A stretch of DNA of 64,000 nucleotides from QHXW01 sp963768075 (GCA_963768075.1 CAVYHD010000033.1:1139025-1203024), one strand, 5' to 3'. Shown: positions 1 through 9,734, numbered from the stretch's first letter. Notes: generated by a model from the letters alone, not told the origin. A program made the numbers and translations.

Positions 1-164
1 CAGCCGGCCAGCGCCGAGATCGCCGGATCCTTGAAGATCATCACATAGGAAAACAGAAAGCTGATGGCGCTGACGAGATGAAGCGACTGATTGATCCGGC
101 TGTGGTGATAGTAGCGATGATCGTCCCAGCGCTGGATCCGCAAAGTCTCGAGAAAGCTGTCCAT
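1..164 (-). CDS. Membrane protein, N-terminal part only (runs off the window)
   Basis: The first 54 residues are visible, from ATG at 164. They are rich in His and aromatic residues (RWDDHRYYHHSRINQSLH, about residues 12-29) and then enter a hydrophobic segment (about 30-45). The His-rich N-terminus before a membrane helix loosely resembles DUF962/Mpo1-like or fatty-acid-hydroxylase-like membrane proteins, but too little is present to assign a family. It lies on the same strand as, and downstream of, the phospholipid methyltransferase gene, so a lipid-related role is possible; that is inference from position only. Confidence 0.6.
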   Translation of the reverse strand, partial: MDSFLETLRIQRWDDHRYYHHSRINQSLHLVSAISFLFSYVMIFKDPAISALAG

Positions 165-277
165 CGATCTCCCCCGTCGTGAGGTCATCCGGCCTGGATA
201 TGGCGATTTGATGAATCCCTTGTGACAGGGAGGAAAAGAAGCGTCGCGCGAATCGCCGGCCGCGACGCTTCGTCGGT

Positions 278-993
278 TCAGCTCGCGGCGCGCGCCGCCG
301 GATAATTTCCTGCGCGGCGCCGTCGCGCGCTCGCGCGGCGCCATCGTCCTTGGCGAAGCGAATGAGCGAGAAATGCCCGAGCGGCGGCATGGCGCGCCGC
401 TCGATGAGGCGCATGCCGCGCGTCCGCTTCGCCCACCGCGCGTAGCGCTCGAAGGAAAATTCCGTGCGCCAGCCGAGCTTGCGCGCCGCCGGCGCGAACC
501 AATGCTCGAGCGCGCGCCGCAATCCCGCCTCGGCGCCGACGCGGCTGACCAGCACGATCTCGCCGCCCGGCTTGAGCACGCGGGCGAATTCGTCGAGCGT
601 CGCCTCCGGATTCGGCACCGTGGTGACCACGTATTGCGCGACCACCACATCGAACGAATGCATCGGGAAAGGACAGATGCTCGGCATCCATCACCCAAAG
701 CCCCTCGACATTCTCAGTCCGAATTCGGCGACGCGCTCCTGCGCCTTGCGCAACATCGGCTCGGAAATGTCGACGCCGCAAAGCCGGCAGTCCCGCGAAT
801 AGTGCGGCAGCGAGATGCCGGTGCCGACGCCGACTTCGAGAATGCGGCCGCCGACGCGTTCGGCGGCCGCGATGGCGGCATGGCGGCCGCGCTCGAACAC
901 CGCGCCGAACACCAGATCGTAGACCGGCGCCCAGCGCGCATAGGCCTTGGTGATCGTTTGCTTGTCGAGTTCCGCGTGCGAGAGAGTGATCAT
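278..993 (-). pseudogene. pmtA: Phosphatidylethanolamine N-methyltransferase (PmtA-like), two compensating frameshifts
   Basis: This would methylate phosphatidylethanolamine with S-adenosylmethionine, towards phosphatidylcholine, in the cytoplasmic membrane. ATG at 993 follows a GAGGATC ribosome site. The class I SAM-binding motif ILEVGVGTGISLP and the acidic loop GVDIS are in the first frame. At about 709 one base is missing, the next 15-20 codons (VEGLWVMDAEHLSFPDA) are read in the second frame, and at about 660 one extra base restores the first frame, which gives FDVVVAQYVVTTVPNPEATL and the rest of the family. The C-terminal end is uncertain: the stop at 278 lies in the second frame. Substitutions look conserved across the break, so a sequencing or assembly indel is as likely as true decay. 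The neighbours downstream of it in the window are similarly shifted. Confidence 0.8.
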
Positions 994-1067
994 GCGTGAT
1001 CCTCTTGTTGCAGGCGAACAATGACAGTCGGTCGCGCCGCCTCAGCCGGGGGCGGTTTCGGTGATCG

Positions 1068-2098
1068 TCATCGCCAGTTTCGGGTTCGCGGCTGCCGCGC
1101 CGCCACCTTGCGGACGTGGCCGAGGAATTGGCGCGCGCTGTTTTCCCAGGAGTAGTTCAGCGCGAATTTGCGGCAGGCATCGCGGGAAAAGCTGCAGCGC
1201 CTCCATGCAGGCGACGCCGAGATCCTCGTGCAAAACGCCGATCGGATTGTCGCCGACAACGTCCTTCGGGCCGGTGACCGGAAAAGCGGCAATGGGAACG
1301 CCGCTCGCGAGCGCCTCGAGCTGCACGATGCCGAAAGTGTCGGTGCGGCTCGGAAACACGAAGACATCCGCGGCCGCGAGATGCGCGGCGAGAATGCCGT
1401 TGTCCAGAGGCCCGAGGAATTTTGCGTCGGGAAAGTCGCGCTTGAGCTTGCTCCTCTTGCGGCCCGGCGCCGATCACGACTTTGGTGCCGGGCAGATCGA
1501 GCGAAAGGAACGCTTCCAGATTCTTTTCGACCGCAACGCGGCCAACGGTCATGAAGATCGGCCGCGGCAAGTCGAGATCGATGGCGCGGTCGGGCCTGAA
1601 CAGATCGACATCCACCCCGCGGGTCCACATGCCGAGATTGGCGAATCCGCGCTGGCCAAGCTCGCTCATCAGCGAGGGCGTCGCCACCATCGTCACCGTG
1701 GCGGCGGCGTGGAACCATCGCAACGCCGCGTAGATCCAGGCTTCCGGGATCGGCGAGCGGGCCGAAATATATTCCGGGAAACCGCGTCGTATAGCTCGTC
1801 GTGAACGGCCGGCCGTGCCGGCGGCAATAGGAGCGCACCGCGAAGCCGATCGGACCTTCGGTCGCGATATGGATGGCGTCCGGCCGCGCCGCCTCGATGC
1901 GCGCGGCGATCCCGCCGGCTCGGCCAGCGCAAGCCGCAAGCCGGGATAGGTCGGCACCGGAAAGGTGGGAAATCCTTCCGGCGAGAGGAACTCGATCGCC
2001 GCACCGAGCTTGTTGGCGGCGCGCGCCAGCGAGTTCAGCGTGCGCACGACGCCATTGACCTGCGGATGCCAGGCGTCGGTCGCGACGAGAACTTTCAT
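1068..2098 (-). pseudogene. GT4/GT1-type glycosyltransferase, several frameshifts
   Basis: Retaining glycosyltransferase of the GT-B fold, cytoplasmic or membrane-associated, probably acting on a lipid or polysaccharide acceptor. From ATG at 2098 the reading begins MKVLVATDAWHPQVNGVVRT, the typical N-terminal glycine/asparagine loop. The middle has VTMVATPSLMSELGQRG and FMTVGRVAVEKNLEAFL, and the C-terminal donor-binding part has FPSRTDTFGIVQLEALASG, the E-x7-E region of GT4 enzymes. These parts are spread over all three frames, with shifts near 1920, 1740, 1450 and 1190; the most likely true stop is at 1068. Because the gene sits beside pmtA and could act on diacylglycerol or phospholipid, a glycolipid role is possible but not shown. 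Confidence 0.78.
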
Positions 2099-2323
2099 CT
2101 GGCGCTTTCCGGCCGCGACCGCCCGGCTCGCGATGTTGTCGAATCGCATGCGACAACAATTGCCGTTTCATGTCTCAATCATGTGACGGCGCGGCGCCGA
2201 TCGCGGTTCCGAATGCGCTCGCATCGTAACAATGTTGTTACGAAACGATGAGAACTTGCCGCCGCGAATCAGATGACGATCTTGTGTCGGCGGGGACGCT
2301 CATCACCGCAAGCCGAAGGCGAC

Positions 2324-3309
2324 GTGACGAGCACCGCGCAGACAATCATTCCCCGATTCGGCCGGAACAGAATCAGCGTCGCGATCAGCCTGTTGATCCT
2401 CGCCATCGCTGTGTTCACGCTCTATCAGCTGTTGCGCGACATCGAGTTCGGCAAGGTCGTCGCCGCGCTCGAAGCGCAGTCGACACACAAAATCGCTATC
2501 GCCGGCGCGTTCGTGGTCGCCGGCTATGTCACGCTGACCTTCTACGATGTCTTTGCGCTGCGCACGATCGGCCGGCAGGAGGTCCCCTACCCCGTCGCCG
2601 CGTTGGCGAGCTTCACCAGCTCCACCATCGGCCACACTCTCGGCGCCGCCGTGCTGACTGGCGGCCTGGTCAGGCTGCGCATCTACTCGCCTGGGGATTG
2701 ACCGTCGTCGATATCGCCAAGATCGCCTTCGTCACGGGAATGACGTTCTGGCTCGGCAACGCGTCGCTGCTCGGCGGCGCCATGGCCTACGCGCCGGAGG
2801 CGGCGAGCGCCGTCGATCACCTGCCGCCGTGGATCAACCGGGCGATCGGGCTGGCGGCATTGCTGCCATCGCCGGCTATTTGGTCTGGCTCGCCGGGCCG
2901 CGCGCCGTCGGCCGCTCCGGCTGGCGCATCGTCCTGCCCTCTGCGCGTGACGCTGGTGCAGATCGGGATCGGAGCGACGGACCTGTGCCTGGTGACGCTC
3001 GCGATGTACATCTTGCTGCCGCCGAGTCCCGCGGTCGGCTTCCTCACTGTCCTCGTCATCTTCCTCACTGCAACGCTCCTCGGCACGGTCAGCCATGCGC
3101 CGGCGGTCTCGGCGTCATCGAGGCGACGATGCTTGCTCGGGCTTCCGCAATTTCAGAAGGAGGAGTTGCTGGCGGCGCTGTTGACGTTCCGCGTTCTCTA
3201 TTTCGTCCTTCCGCTCTTCTTCGCCGCGCTGTCGCTCGGTCTGCGGGAACTTCGGCTGCTGGCGCGGCCAGAGTCCGCCGGACGGAACCGCGACAACCAG
3301 GACGAATGA
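2324..3309 (+). pseudogene. Lysylphosphatidylglycerol-synthase-type transmembrane (UPF0104) protein, about five frameshifts
   Basis: An integral membrane protein of the family related to the flippase domain of MprF. The likely start is GTG at 2324 (GAAGG just upstream), giving VTSTAQTIIPRFGRNRISV and then a first helix. Recognisable family segments follow in changing frames: TFYDVFALRTIGRQEVPY, WGLTVVDIAKIAFVTGMTF, IAGYLVWLAGPRAVGRSG, GGLGVIEATML and LLAALLTFRVLYFVLPLFFA. Shifts fall near 2690, 2860, 2940, 3095 and 3130, each explained by one base. It diverges from the glycosyltransferase and pmtA genes, with about 225 bp between, so a common envelope-lipid theme is plausible. Whether it is a real pseudogene or an error-rich stretch cannot be decided here. 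Confidence 0.72.
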
Positions 3310-3529
3310 CAGGCGGCGGCAGGCGGATATTTGCCGTCGCAACCCTGCGGCCGCTTGGCCCGATCCCCTCTCGACCGCCCGCAACCTTGTAAGGCGGAAC
3401 GCCCACGTTAAGGTTTGCCGCGTAGATCGGGGCTGATTGTGGCGAGTAGAGTTATGTTCCCGGGGCTCGAAAGCAGTCGCCATCCCCGTCGCCAGGCTCG
3501 CGGTCGGCACGCGATTGTTTCGACGCCGA

Positions 3530-4987
3530 ATGGGGCTTTTCCGCCGGTTTTTCTTCCCCGCCGGTTGCGGATCGACCGGCGCGGCGCGCTATGGCTGCCG
3601 CCGTCTTTATGGCGTGGCGCTCGTCGGCGCCGCGCCGCGCCCTGCCGCCGCGGAAACGATCGAGGCGGCGCTGGCGAGAGCCTACGAGAACAATCCGCAA
3701 CTCAACGCCCAGCGCGCCATCGTGCGCCAGACCGACGAGGGCGTGGCGCAGGCGCTCTCCGGCTATCGCCCGACGCTGTCCGCGAACGCCGCGGTCGGCG
3801 AGCAGTTCACCAACGAGACCGGAACTCATTCCGCCTATTCCGCCGGGATTGCCCAATGGCGCGGCGTTCACGATCAAAGGATACACCACCCCGAACTCGG
3901 TCGGCGTTACCGGCCCGCAGACCCTGTTCAACGGCGAGCAGACCGCCAACAAGGTGCGCGCGGCCGAAAGCCAGGTCTCCCCGGCGCGCGAGACGCTGCG
4001 CATGATGGAGCAATCCGTGCTGCTATCGGCTGCGACCGTCTACATGGACATGTCGCGCGACACCGCGAATCTCGAAGTGCAACAAAACAACCTGCGTGTT
4101 TCGAGCGCACGCTCAAGGATACCCGCAACCGCTTCTCCGCCGGCCAGGTGACGCTGACCGACGTTGCTCAGGCCGAGGCCCAGTTGGCGGCCGGCGAAGC
4201 GAGCCTGCATGCGGCGGAATCGACGCTGATGACGACGAAGGCCAATTATCGCCGCATCATCGGCAACGATCCGGCCAATCTTGCGCCGGCGTCGCCGGTG
4301 GACCGGCTGGCGCCGCCGACGTTGAACGCGGCGATCGCGCTTGGCGCGGCGCAAAATCCGTCCGTGCTCGCCGCGCTATACGGCGTCGATGTCGCGCAAC
4401 TGCAGGTGAAGATCGCCGAAGGCGCGCTTTGGCCGACGCTGGCCCTGCAGGGCAGCGTCCAGCAGCAAACCCTTCCCAACATCATCACGCCGAATCTGTT
4501 CCTGGGAACGGCGATGCTGAACCTATCGGTGCCGATCTACCAAGGCGGCGCCGAATACTCGGCCATCCGCCTCGACAAGGAGACGGTCGCCCAGCAGCGC
4601 CTGAACGTCGATCAGGTGCGCGACCAGACCCGGGCCAACGTCGTGCAGGCTTGGGGGCAGTTGCAGGCTGCAAAGGCGCAGGTCGAGGCCGCTCACCGCC
4701 AGAACGAGGCTTCCGAGCGGGCGCTCAACGGCGTGCGCAACGAGGCGCAGGCTGGCCAGCGCACCACCCTCGACCTGCTCAACGCCCAGCAGGCGCTGGT
4801 CAATGCGCGCGTCAGCCTGATCGTCGCCCAACACGACCGCGTGGTCGCCTCGTATAGCCTGGTGTCGGCGGTCGGCCGGCTTTCGGCCGAGGTGCTCGGC
4901 CTGCCGGTCTCCGTCTACGACCCCGCAACGCACTACCACCAGGTCCGCGATGCCTGGTTCGGCATGCGCACGCCAAGCGGCCAGTAA
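3530..4987 (+). pseudogene. TolC-family outer-membrane efflux protein, one compensating frameshift pair
   Basis: Outer-membrane channel subunit for tripartite efflux or type I secretion. ATG at 3530 is the most likely start because it leaves a short basic stretch and an export signal ending near PAAAETIEAALARAYENNPQL. The first OEP repeat runs to about 3845, a shift moves to another frame (TIKGYTTPNSVGVTGPQTLF, NGEQTANKVRAAESQV), and near 4100 a missing base returns to the first frame (ERTLKDTRNRFSAGQVTLTD). The second repeat is intact to VLGLPVSVYDP. The two shifts compensate, so the ends are in one frame. No fusion-protein or pump gene is adjacent in the window. Confidence 0.8.
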
Positions 4988-5122
4988 GCCAAGACGGGTC
5001 GATTGCGGACATTTAATGCTGCGCGTAGAAGATGATCCGGCACGCGGCGGCGCGGTAGGTTGCCGCCCAAACAACGTTGATTCGGTCCCGGCTGGCCCTC
5101 GGCAGATGCGAACGAGCGAAGG

Positions 5123-5944
5123 ATGAACAACGCAAATCTGGACCCGAGCGCCATATTCCACCGCGCCCTCGACATGGCGACACAGAGCTTGCGGATCGAA
5201 AAGGTGCTGACGCATTTCGGTCTCGATCCGGCGCATCTGACTTTCGAGGCGGTGATCAGCCGGCTGGTCGAGCTGATACTGGCCAACATTAATTTCACCA
5301 ACATGCTGGCACTGACCGGCGCGGTGTTTTACGTCGCCACATTGATGGTGCGCACGATCGTGCCGCTGCGCATCATCGGCATCATCAGCATGGTGTTCTT
5401 CATCGCTTACGGCGCGATGGCCGGCGCGGTGACCACCTTCCTGCTCTATCTGCTGTCGCTGCCGATCAACGTCTTCCGGCTTCGACAGATGCTGAGCCTG
5501 GTGCGTAAAGCGCGAGTTTCCGCGCAGGGCGATCTGTCGATGGACTGGCTGCGGCCGTTCATGATCCCGCGAAAGTATCGCCGCGGCGACGTGCTGTTTC
5601 ACAAAGGCGACGTGGCCAAGGAAATGCTCCTGACCGTGACCGGCAAATTCCTGGTCAAGGAGATCAACATCGAGCTACCGCCCGGACGTTTCATGGGTGA
5701 ACTCGGCTTTGTCGCGCCGGAAAATCGGCGGACGCAGACGGTCGAATGCATCGAGGATGGCGACGTGCTCACCATCACCTACGAAAAGCTGCTCGAGCTT
5801 TATTTCCAGAATCCGGAATTCGGCTACTATTTCCTGCGCCTGACCAGCGAGCGCTTGATGCAAAACATTTCGCGGCTCGAAGGAGAGATCGAGGCGAACA
5901 AAGCGGCCTTGAGCGACCAGAGCCCGTCGACCGGCGCTGTCTAA
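5123..5944 (+). CDS. Membrane-anchored cyclic-nucleotide-binding-domain protein
   Basis: A 273-residue protein with an N-terminal amphipathic part, two or three hydrophobic segments (about 61-76, 83-96 and 98-116) and a Crp-type ligand-binding domain (about 150-255). The phosphate-binding-cassette region reads PGRFMGELGF (about 187-196), followed by NRRTQTV. There is no helix-turn-helix, so it is not a Crp/Fnr transcription factor; a membrane-tethered sensor or regulator is the natural reading. Proteins of this architecture occur in rhizobia without an assigned role. The gene is intact, in contrast to the four genes before it, and ends convergently with the small gene at 6007. Confidence 0.78.
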   Translation: MNNANLDPSAIFHRALDMATQSLRIEKVLTHFGLDPAHLTFEAVISRLVELILANINFTNMLALTGAVFYVATLMVRTIVPLRIIGIISMVFFIAYGAMAGAVTTFLLYLLSLPINVFRLRQMLSLVRKARVSAQGDLSMDWLRPFMIPRKYRRGDVLFHKGDVAKEMLLTVTGKFLVKEINIELPPGRFMGELGFVAPENRRTQTVECIEDGDVLTITYEKLLELYFQNPEFGYYFLRLTSERLMQNISRLEGEIEANKAALSDQSPSTGAV

Positions 5945-5966
5945 ATCTTTCCGCTTCCGGCGACCT

Positions 5967-5998
5967 TACGTCCGGCGACACGCGCGCCGCCGGACGTA
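5967..5998. terminator. Hairpin between convergent genes
   Basis: An 11-bp perfect stem (TACGTCCGGCG with its complement) around a 10-base loop lies between the stop at 5944 and the convergent stop at 6007. There is no clear T-tract. It fits a bidirectional terminator. Confidence 0.55.
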
Positions 5999-6006
5999 TC
6001 GGTCGT

Positions 6007-6312
6007 TCACTTCGCCGCCTGCCCGGCCATCATGTTCTTCACCAGACCGACCACCACGGTGACGATGGCGCCGGCGACGCCGCCGCCCACGGCTTGTCCG
6101 AGAACCGCGCCAATATCGACGCTGCCGCCGGCCCCGGCGAGCATCGGCAGGAGCGCCGTGAGAATTTGCCCGCCACCTGCGCCGCCGATCGCGCCGGCGA
6201 TCGTGTTGCCGATCGTCCCGAGACTGTAGTCCTTGAGACCGGCGCCCGCGGCATTGCCGCCGACGGCACCGGCGATGAGCTGAATAATCAGATTGATGAT
6301 CGTAGCTGACAT
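6007..6312 (-). CDS. Small Gly/Ala-rich hydrophobic protein, unknown function
   Basis: A 101-residue protein from ATG at 6312, preceded by GGGAGGAC. It is almost wholly made of Gly, Ala and aliphatic residues, with an N-terminal hydrophobic helix (MSATIINLIIQLIAGAVGG) and glycine-zipper-like stretches (AGAIGGAGGGQ, GGGVAGAIVTVVVGLV). This suggests membrane insertion. I do not recognise a named family. It lies downstream of the FGE-like gene on the same strand, separated by about 155 bp that contain a strong palindrome, so it is probably transcribed separately. Confidence 0.65.
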   Translation of the reverse strand: MSATIINLIIQLIAGAVGGNAAGAGLKDYSLGTIGNTIAGAIGGAGGGQILTALLPMLAGAGGSVDIGAVLGQAVGGGVAGAIVTVVVGLVKNMMAGQAAK

Positions 6313-6356
6313 GACTGTCCTCCCGGTTTGCGTTGCTCCTGCGTTTCTTCTTGATG

Positions 6357-6378
6357 CGGCCGTGCCGCGGCACGGCCG
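6357..6378. terminator. GC-rich palindrome downstream of the FGE-like gene
   Basis: A 10-bp perfect stem (CGGCCGTGCC and complement) with a 2-base centre. It lies between the stop of the minus-strand gene at 6468 and the start of the next minus-strand gene at 6312. No T-tract follows, so a terminator is only probable. Confidence 0.4.
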
Positions 6379-6467
6379 AAACTACGCTCGTACGCATAGA
6401 TTGAAATGACGCCGGCCGATGGTCGTGCCGCCGAGCAAGATGTTGCGGCGGTTGAGTACACTCCTTC

Positions 6468-7484
6468 TTAAGACCGACTTGTCTCCGTGATCGTGGCCGG
6501 ACATGACTCGCTCCGGGTTCGAATGACACATCGGAATCCAAGGTGGCTCGTGGAGGTATCCACCGCTTCCGCGTGGCGCGCAGCCGGGCGGTAACGGCGG
6601 CAGTAATTTGGCGCGCACAGATGCGAGCCGCCTTTGATGACTTTGCGGGGAATCTTGATATCGGGCTGGCAGCTGTCGTAGCTCCCCTCCTCCCGCCCGC
6701 CGCGCGGGTTTTCCGGAACGCAGCACGCCTTCGGCGCGTCGGCTTCGTGCTTTTGCGAATACCAATCCGTCGTCCATTCCCAGACGTTGCCGATCATGTC
6801 GTAGACGCCGTAGCCGTTGGCCGGGAACGCCATCACCGGCGAGGTGCGATCGAAGCCGTCGTTGCAGCGGTTTTCGTGCGGAAAATCTCCTTGCCAGGTA
6901 TTGGCGCGATGCTGCCCACCGGGCGTGAACTCGTCGCCCCAGGCGAACTCGGCGCCATCGAGCCCGCCGCGCGCGGCAAACTCCCATTCGGCCTCGGTCG
7001 GCAAATCCTTGCCCGCCCATTTGGCGTAGGCGAGCGCATCGGCATAAGCGACGTGCACGACGGGATGATTTTCGCGCCCGTTGATGTTGCTCTTCGGGCC
7101 GTAGGGATGCCGCCAGTCCGCGCCCTTCAAGAAATTCCACCACTCGCTCCAATTTCGCAGATCGACCGGATGGTGCGGCGGCGTGAACACCAGCGAGCCG
7201 GCATAGAGCATGTGCGGCAGCGCGCCCGGATAGTTCTTGGGATCGGGCTGGATTTCGGCGAAGGTGACGTGACCGGTCGAGCGCACAAATTCCTTGAACT
7301 GCCGGTTCGTCACCGGCGTACGCTCAATCCAGAAGCCGCCGACCGTAACGCGGTGAGCGGGCGCCTCTTCCGGGTAGTGCCGGTCAGAGCCCATGCGAAA
7401 TGTGCCGCCCGGAATCCAGATCATGTTCGGATGGGTCGAGCCCTCCGACCGTTGCGCGGTTGTTGCGGTGCCGACGTCACCCAT
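6468..7484 (-). CDS. Formylglycine-generating enzyme (FGE/SUMF1) family protein
   Basis: A 338-residue protein. ATG at 7484 has AAGG six bases upstream and begins right at the domain; the longer reading upstream is without family likeness. The FGE-sulfatase domain fills the protein: MIWIPGGTFRMGSDRHYPEE, then RVTVGGFWIERTPVTNRQF, LPTEAEWEFAARGG, YDMIGNVWEWTTDWY and the C-terminal LGFRCV. Both active-site cysteines of true FGEs are present in SHLCAPNYCRRYR (about C290 and C295), so it may really oxidise a sulfatase cysteine to formylglycine using copper and oxygen. No sulfatase gene lies within the window. No export signal is seen with this start. Confidence 0.9.
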   Translation of the reverse strand: MGDVGTATTAQRSEGSTHPNMIWIPGGTFRMGSDRHYPEEAPAHRVTVGGFWIERTPVTNRQFKEFVRSTGHVTFAEIQPDPKNYPGALPHMLYAGSLVFTPPHHPVDLRNWSEWWNFLKGADWRHPYGPKSNINGRENHPVVHVAYADALAYAKWAGKDLPTEAEWEFAARGGLDGAEFAWGDEFTPGGQHRANTWQGDFPHENRCNDGFDRTSPVMAFPANGYGVYDMIGNVWEWTTDWYSQKHEADAPKACCVPENPRGGREEGSYDSCQPDIKIPRKVIKGGSHLCAPNYCRRYRPAARHAEAVDTSTSHLGFRCVIRTRSESCPATITETSRS

Positions 7485-7828
7485 GGGCGCCTTGCATCGA
7501 ACGAGTTTCGTTTTTTCAGCCCTCGCGCCAGGCGCGATGTGGAAACCAAGCGAGCAAGTTACGCGGCAGCATCGATCTTCTAGGTAGCGCCGGAGCAAAG
7601 AATAGTTCGGCGGCGACCGGCCAAAGAGCAAAAACCGCAATGCCGACAATGCCGCCGCGAAAATATTAGCAGCTTGTGCATCGGCTGAAAACACGACAAA
7701 CGCGTGAGGCGCGATTTTTCTTGCGCCGCAACCTTGTGCAATTTTATTAGATAGCCGCGGCAACTATGCCGCGAAGCGCCCGGTTCATCGACCAAGCGCA
7801 GCCCCTCGCGCCCGCCCGAAGCCGCGTT

Positions 7829-8101
7829 TTAGACTATGCAGCGCTTGTAGACATGCGCCCGCGTTGGATCAACGATTGGGCTGAAGACCGAGTCGCATCC
7901 GAGCGGCATCAGCTTCGTCGGTGTCCGGGACGTCACGGTCGACGGCAGACGATCACCCTTGTTGGTGCGATTGATCGAGTTGGTCTGCTGCGTTTGCGTG
8001 GCCGTCGGGCTGGTCATTGCGGACACGCCGCCGGCGATGAAGCAGCTTAGGACCACTGCCGCGATTGCTCCCTTGAGATTGTAGGCAAACGGCGCACGCA
8101 T
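7829..8101 (-). CDS. Small exported protein, unknown function
   Basis: A 90-residue protein from ATG at 8101, chosen because GGAGAAG lies just upstream and because it begins an export signal (MRAPFAYNLKGAIAAVVLSC, cleavage probably after VSA). The mature part is Thr/Ser-rich, then has GCDSVFSPIVDPTRAHVYKR, with a Cys near each end. No family recognised. It is the last of three consecutive minus-strand genes for exported proteins (L,D-transpeptidase, 8126 gene, this one). Confidence 0.7.
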   Translation of the reverse strand: MRAPFAYNLKGAIAAVVLSCFIAGGVSAMTSPTATQTQQTNSINRTNKGDRLPSTVTSRTPTKLMPLGCDSVFSPIVDPTRAHVYKRCIV

Positions 8102-8125
8102 GATCTTCTCCGGGTACATTTTGGT

Positions 8126-8566
8126 TCAGTGCTTGGCGTACGTGACGCGGGCAACTCGAACGACGTTCAGCACGGCAGCGTCAGCGAACTTGCGAGCGGC
8201 ATTGCGCGCCGCAGTGGCCGCGGTCGAGGCGGCCACGCGGTCGTTGGCGATGACCCGCACTGCATGTGCCGCACCCGCGTTCGCAGGATGGTCGCGCAGG
8301 CACGAGCGGTCGTAGTAGGGCCATGGTCGCTCGCAGATGATCTTCGTATCTTGGATGCCGTTGTGATTCTGCTCGGCCGCCTTGCGGAAGTCAGCGGCGG
8401 ACGCCGCGAATTCGACCGGCTGGGTGAGCGTGTAGTCTCTCGTCACGCTCGGCTTGACCGGCTGCGAGGTGCCGGCGACCACTTCGGGCGCGAACCCGGG
8501 AGCGAAGGCTACGATCAGGCCGGCGCAAGCTGCCGCTGCAGCGATCGCGGTTATTTTCTCAAACAT
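8126..8566 (-). CDS. Exported protein, unknown function
   Basis: A 146-residue protein; ATG at 8566 is preceded by GGGGAGG. It starts MFEKITAIAAAAACAGLIVA, a signal peptide or anchor, and ends in an Ala/Arg-rich tail. The centre has two cysteines (IICERPWPYYDRSCLRD) that could form a disulfide. No named family is recognised. It sits 24 bp upstream of the next small exported protein and 43 bp downstream of the L,D-transpeptidase, all on one strand, so co-transcription with cell-wall functions is likely. Confidence 0.7.
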   Translation of the reverse strand: MFEKITAIAAAAACAGLIVAFAPGFAPEVVAGTSQPVKPSVTRDYTLTQPVEFAASAADFRKAAEQNHNGIQDTKIICERPWPYYDRSCLRDHPANAGAAHAVRVIANDRVAASTAATAARNAARKFADAAVLNVVRVARVTYAKH

Positions 8567-8609
8567 ATCGACCTCCCCTGCCGTCGATTGCTTCGCTACG
8601 GGCAGCGGC

Positions 8610-9344
8610 TCAGTAGATGCCTGATGCGTGGAAGCGACCCGATGTGTCGAGCGTCGGCGCGAGGGCGGTGTGCGTCGGCTGTACCGGCTCAATCTCCGCG
8701 ACGTGACGCTGACCCATCGGCAGCACGACGACCTTGGTGCCGACGCGCGTGCGGCTGTAGAGGTCGATGACGTCCTCGTTGGCCATGCGGATGCAGCCGC
8801 TCGACACGTGCTTGCCGATCGTGGCCGGCGCGTTGGTGCCGTGAATGCGGTATACGGTGCCGCTGAGATACATGGCGCGCGCGCCTAGCGGATTGCCGGG
8901 TCCGCCGGCCATGAAGCGCGGCAGGTAGGGCTGACGCTGCAGCATGTCGGTGGGTGGGATCCAGTCCGGCCACTCGGACTTGCGCTCGATCGTCTTTACG
9001 CCCGACCAGGTAAAGCCTTCGCGGCCGACGCCGATGCCGTAGCGCACCGCCTTGCCGCCGCCGAGCACGAAGTAGAGGTAAGTGTTCGGAGTATCGATGA
9101 CGATGGTGCCGGGCGCTTCCGCGCTCGTGTAGTCGACGATCTGCCGGCGAAGGCGGGCCGGTGCCTCGGTTTTGACGCCGGCTTCATCGGACGCGCCCTG
9201 ATAGGCGAGCGTGGCGTTGCTCTCCACCGACATGGCCATCATTTGCGACTGCGTTTGCGACTGCGCCGCGGTGGTCCAAAGCGCGGCTCCGGCCAACGCA
9301 AGCGCGGCTCCAGCGGTACGGATCAGGTGATTGGTGTTCGACAT
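8610..9344 (-). CDS. L,D-transpeptidase (YkuD domain), exported
   Basis: A periplasmic enzyme that forms 3-3 peptidoglycan cross-links or anchors proteins to peptidoglycan. The 244-residue product starts at ATG 9344 (GGGGAG upstream) with a signal peptide ending around AAQSQ. The YkuD domain runs from about residue 80 to 210. It holds the catalytic signature as IHGTN (H168), KHVSSGCIRMANED with H179, and nucleophile C184 followed by R186. The short C-terminal tail is typical of rhizobial paralogues. It leads a run of three minus-strand genes for exported proteins. Confidence 0.92.
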   Translation of the reverse strand: MSNTNHLIRTAGAALALAGAALWTTAAQSQTQSQMMAMSVESNATLAYQGASDEAGVKTEAPARLRRQIVDYTSAEAPGTIVIDTPNTYLYFVLGGGKAVRYGIGVGREGFTWSGVKTIERKSEWPDWIPPTDMLQRQPYLPRFMAGGPGNPLGARAMYLSGTVYRIHGTNAPATIGKHVSSGCIRMANEDVIDLYSRTRVGTKVVVLPMGQRHVAEIEPVQPTHTALAPTLDTSGRFHASGIY

Positions 9345-9734
9345 GACGGCTCCCCTCTTTCGACGCTGACGCGTCGCTTGCCCCGTTGACAGTTTGTTCT
9401 TCTTGTTGGGGGAGACAGTAAAAACGTAAAAACAATCGCTCTACTGTACGGAGGGAAGACAACCATATCGAAAGAGATCGGAAGGCCGATACTAACGTTT
9501 AGGTGGTTGTGACCACGGCTAGGTCACCCAGCAGCCGGGAGTCCCGATTCGTTCGTTTGCACGGGAAACAACGGCGGCGACCGGCGGCTCGCCGGAAGGC
9601 TGCGAAGTCCATCGCTGGTTTTTTTCGGCTCGCCAATCGGCAGGTTTTTTGCAAAGATATCCATCGGTTAACGTGCCAGAACGGATCGGGATTTTCAGAC
9701 CCGTCCTGGCGGCCGCCGAACAGGAAGGCGAGTC
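9345..9734. other. Intergenic region, divergent promoters
   Basis: A 390-bp gap between two divergent genes. I see no gene, repeat or strong hairpin; it must contain the promoters of the L,D-transpeptidase and the FixJ-type regulator. Confidence 0.5.

Noticed and set aside
2303..3096. Long antisense frames through the flippase-like gene
   Set aside because: Shadows in GC-rich DNA; the hydrophobic family sequence is on the plus strand.
6490..6540. tRNA-like GGTTCGAAT segment
   Set aside because: Lies in the FGE coding sequence and has no cloverleaf around it.
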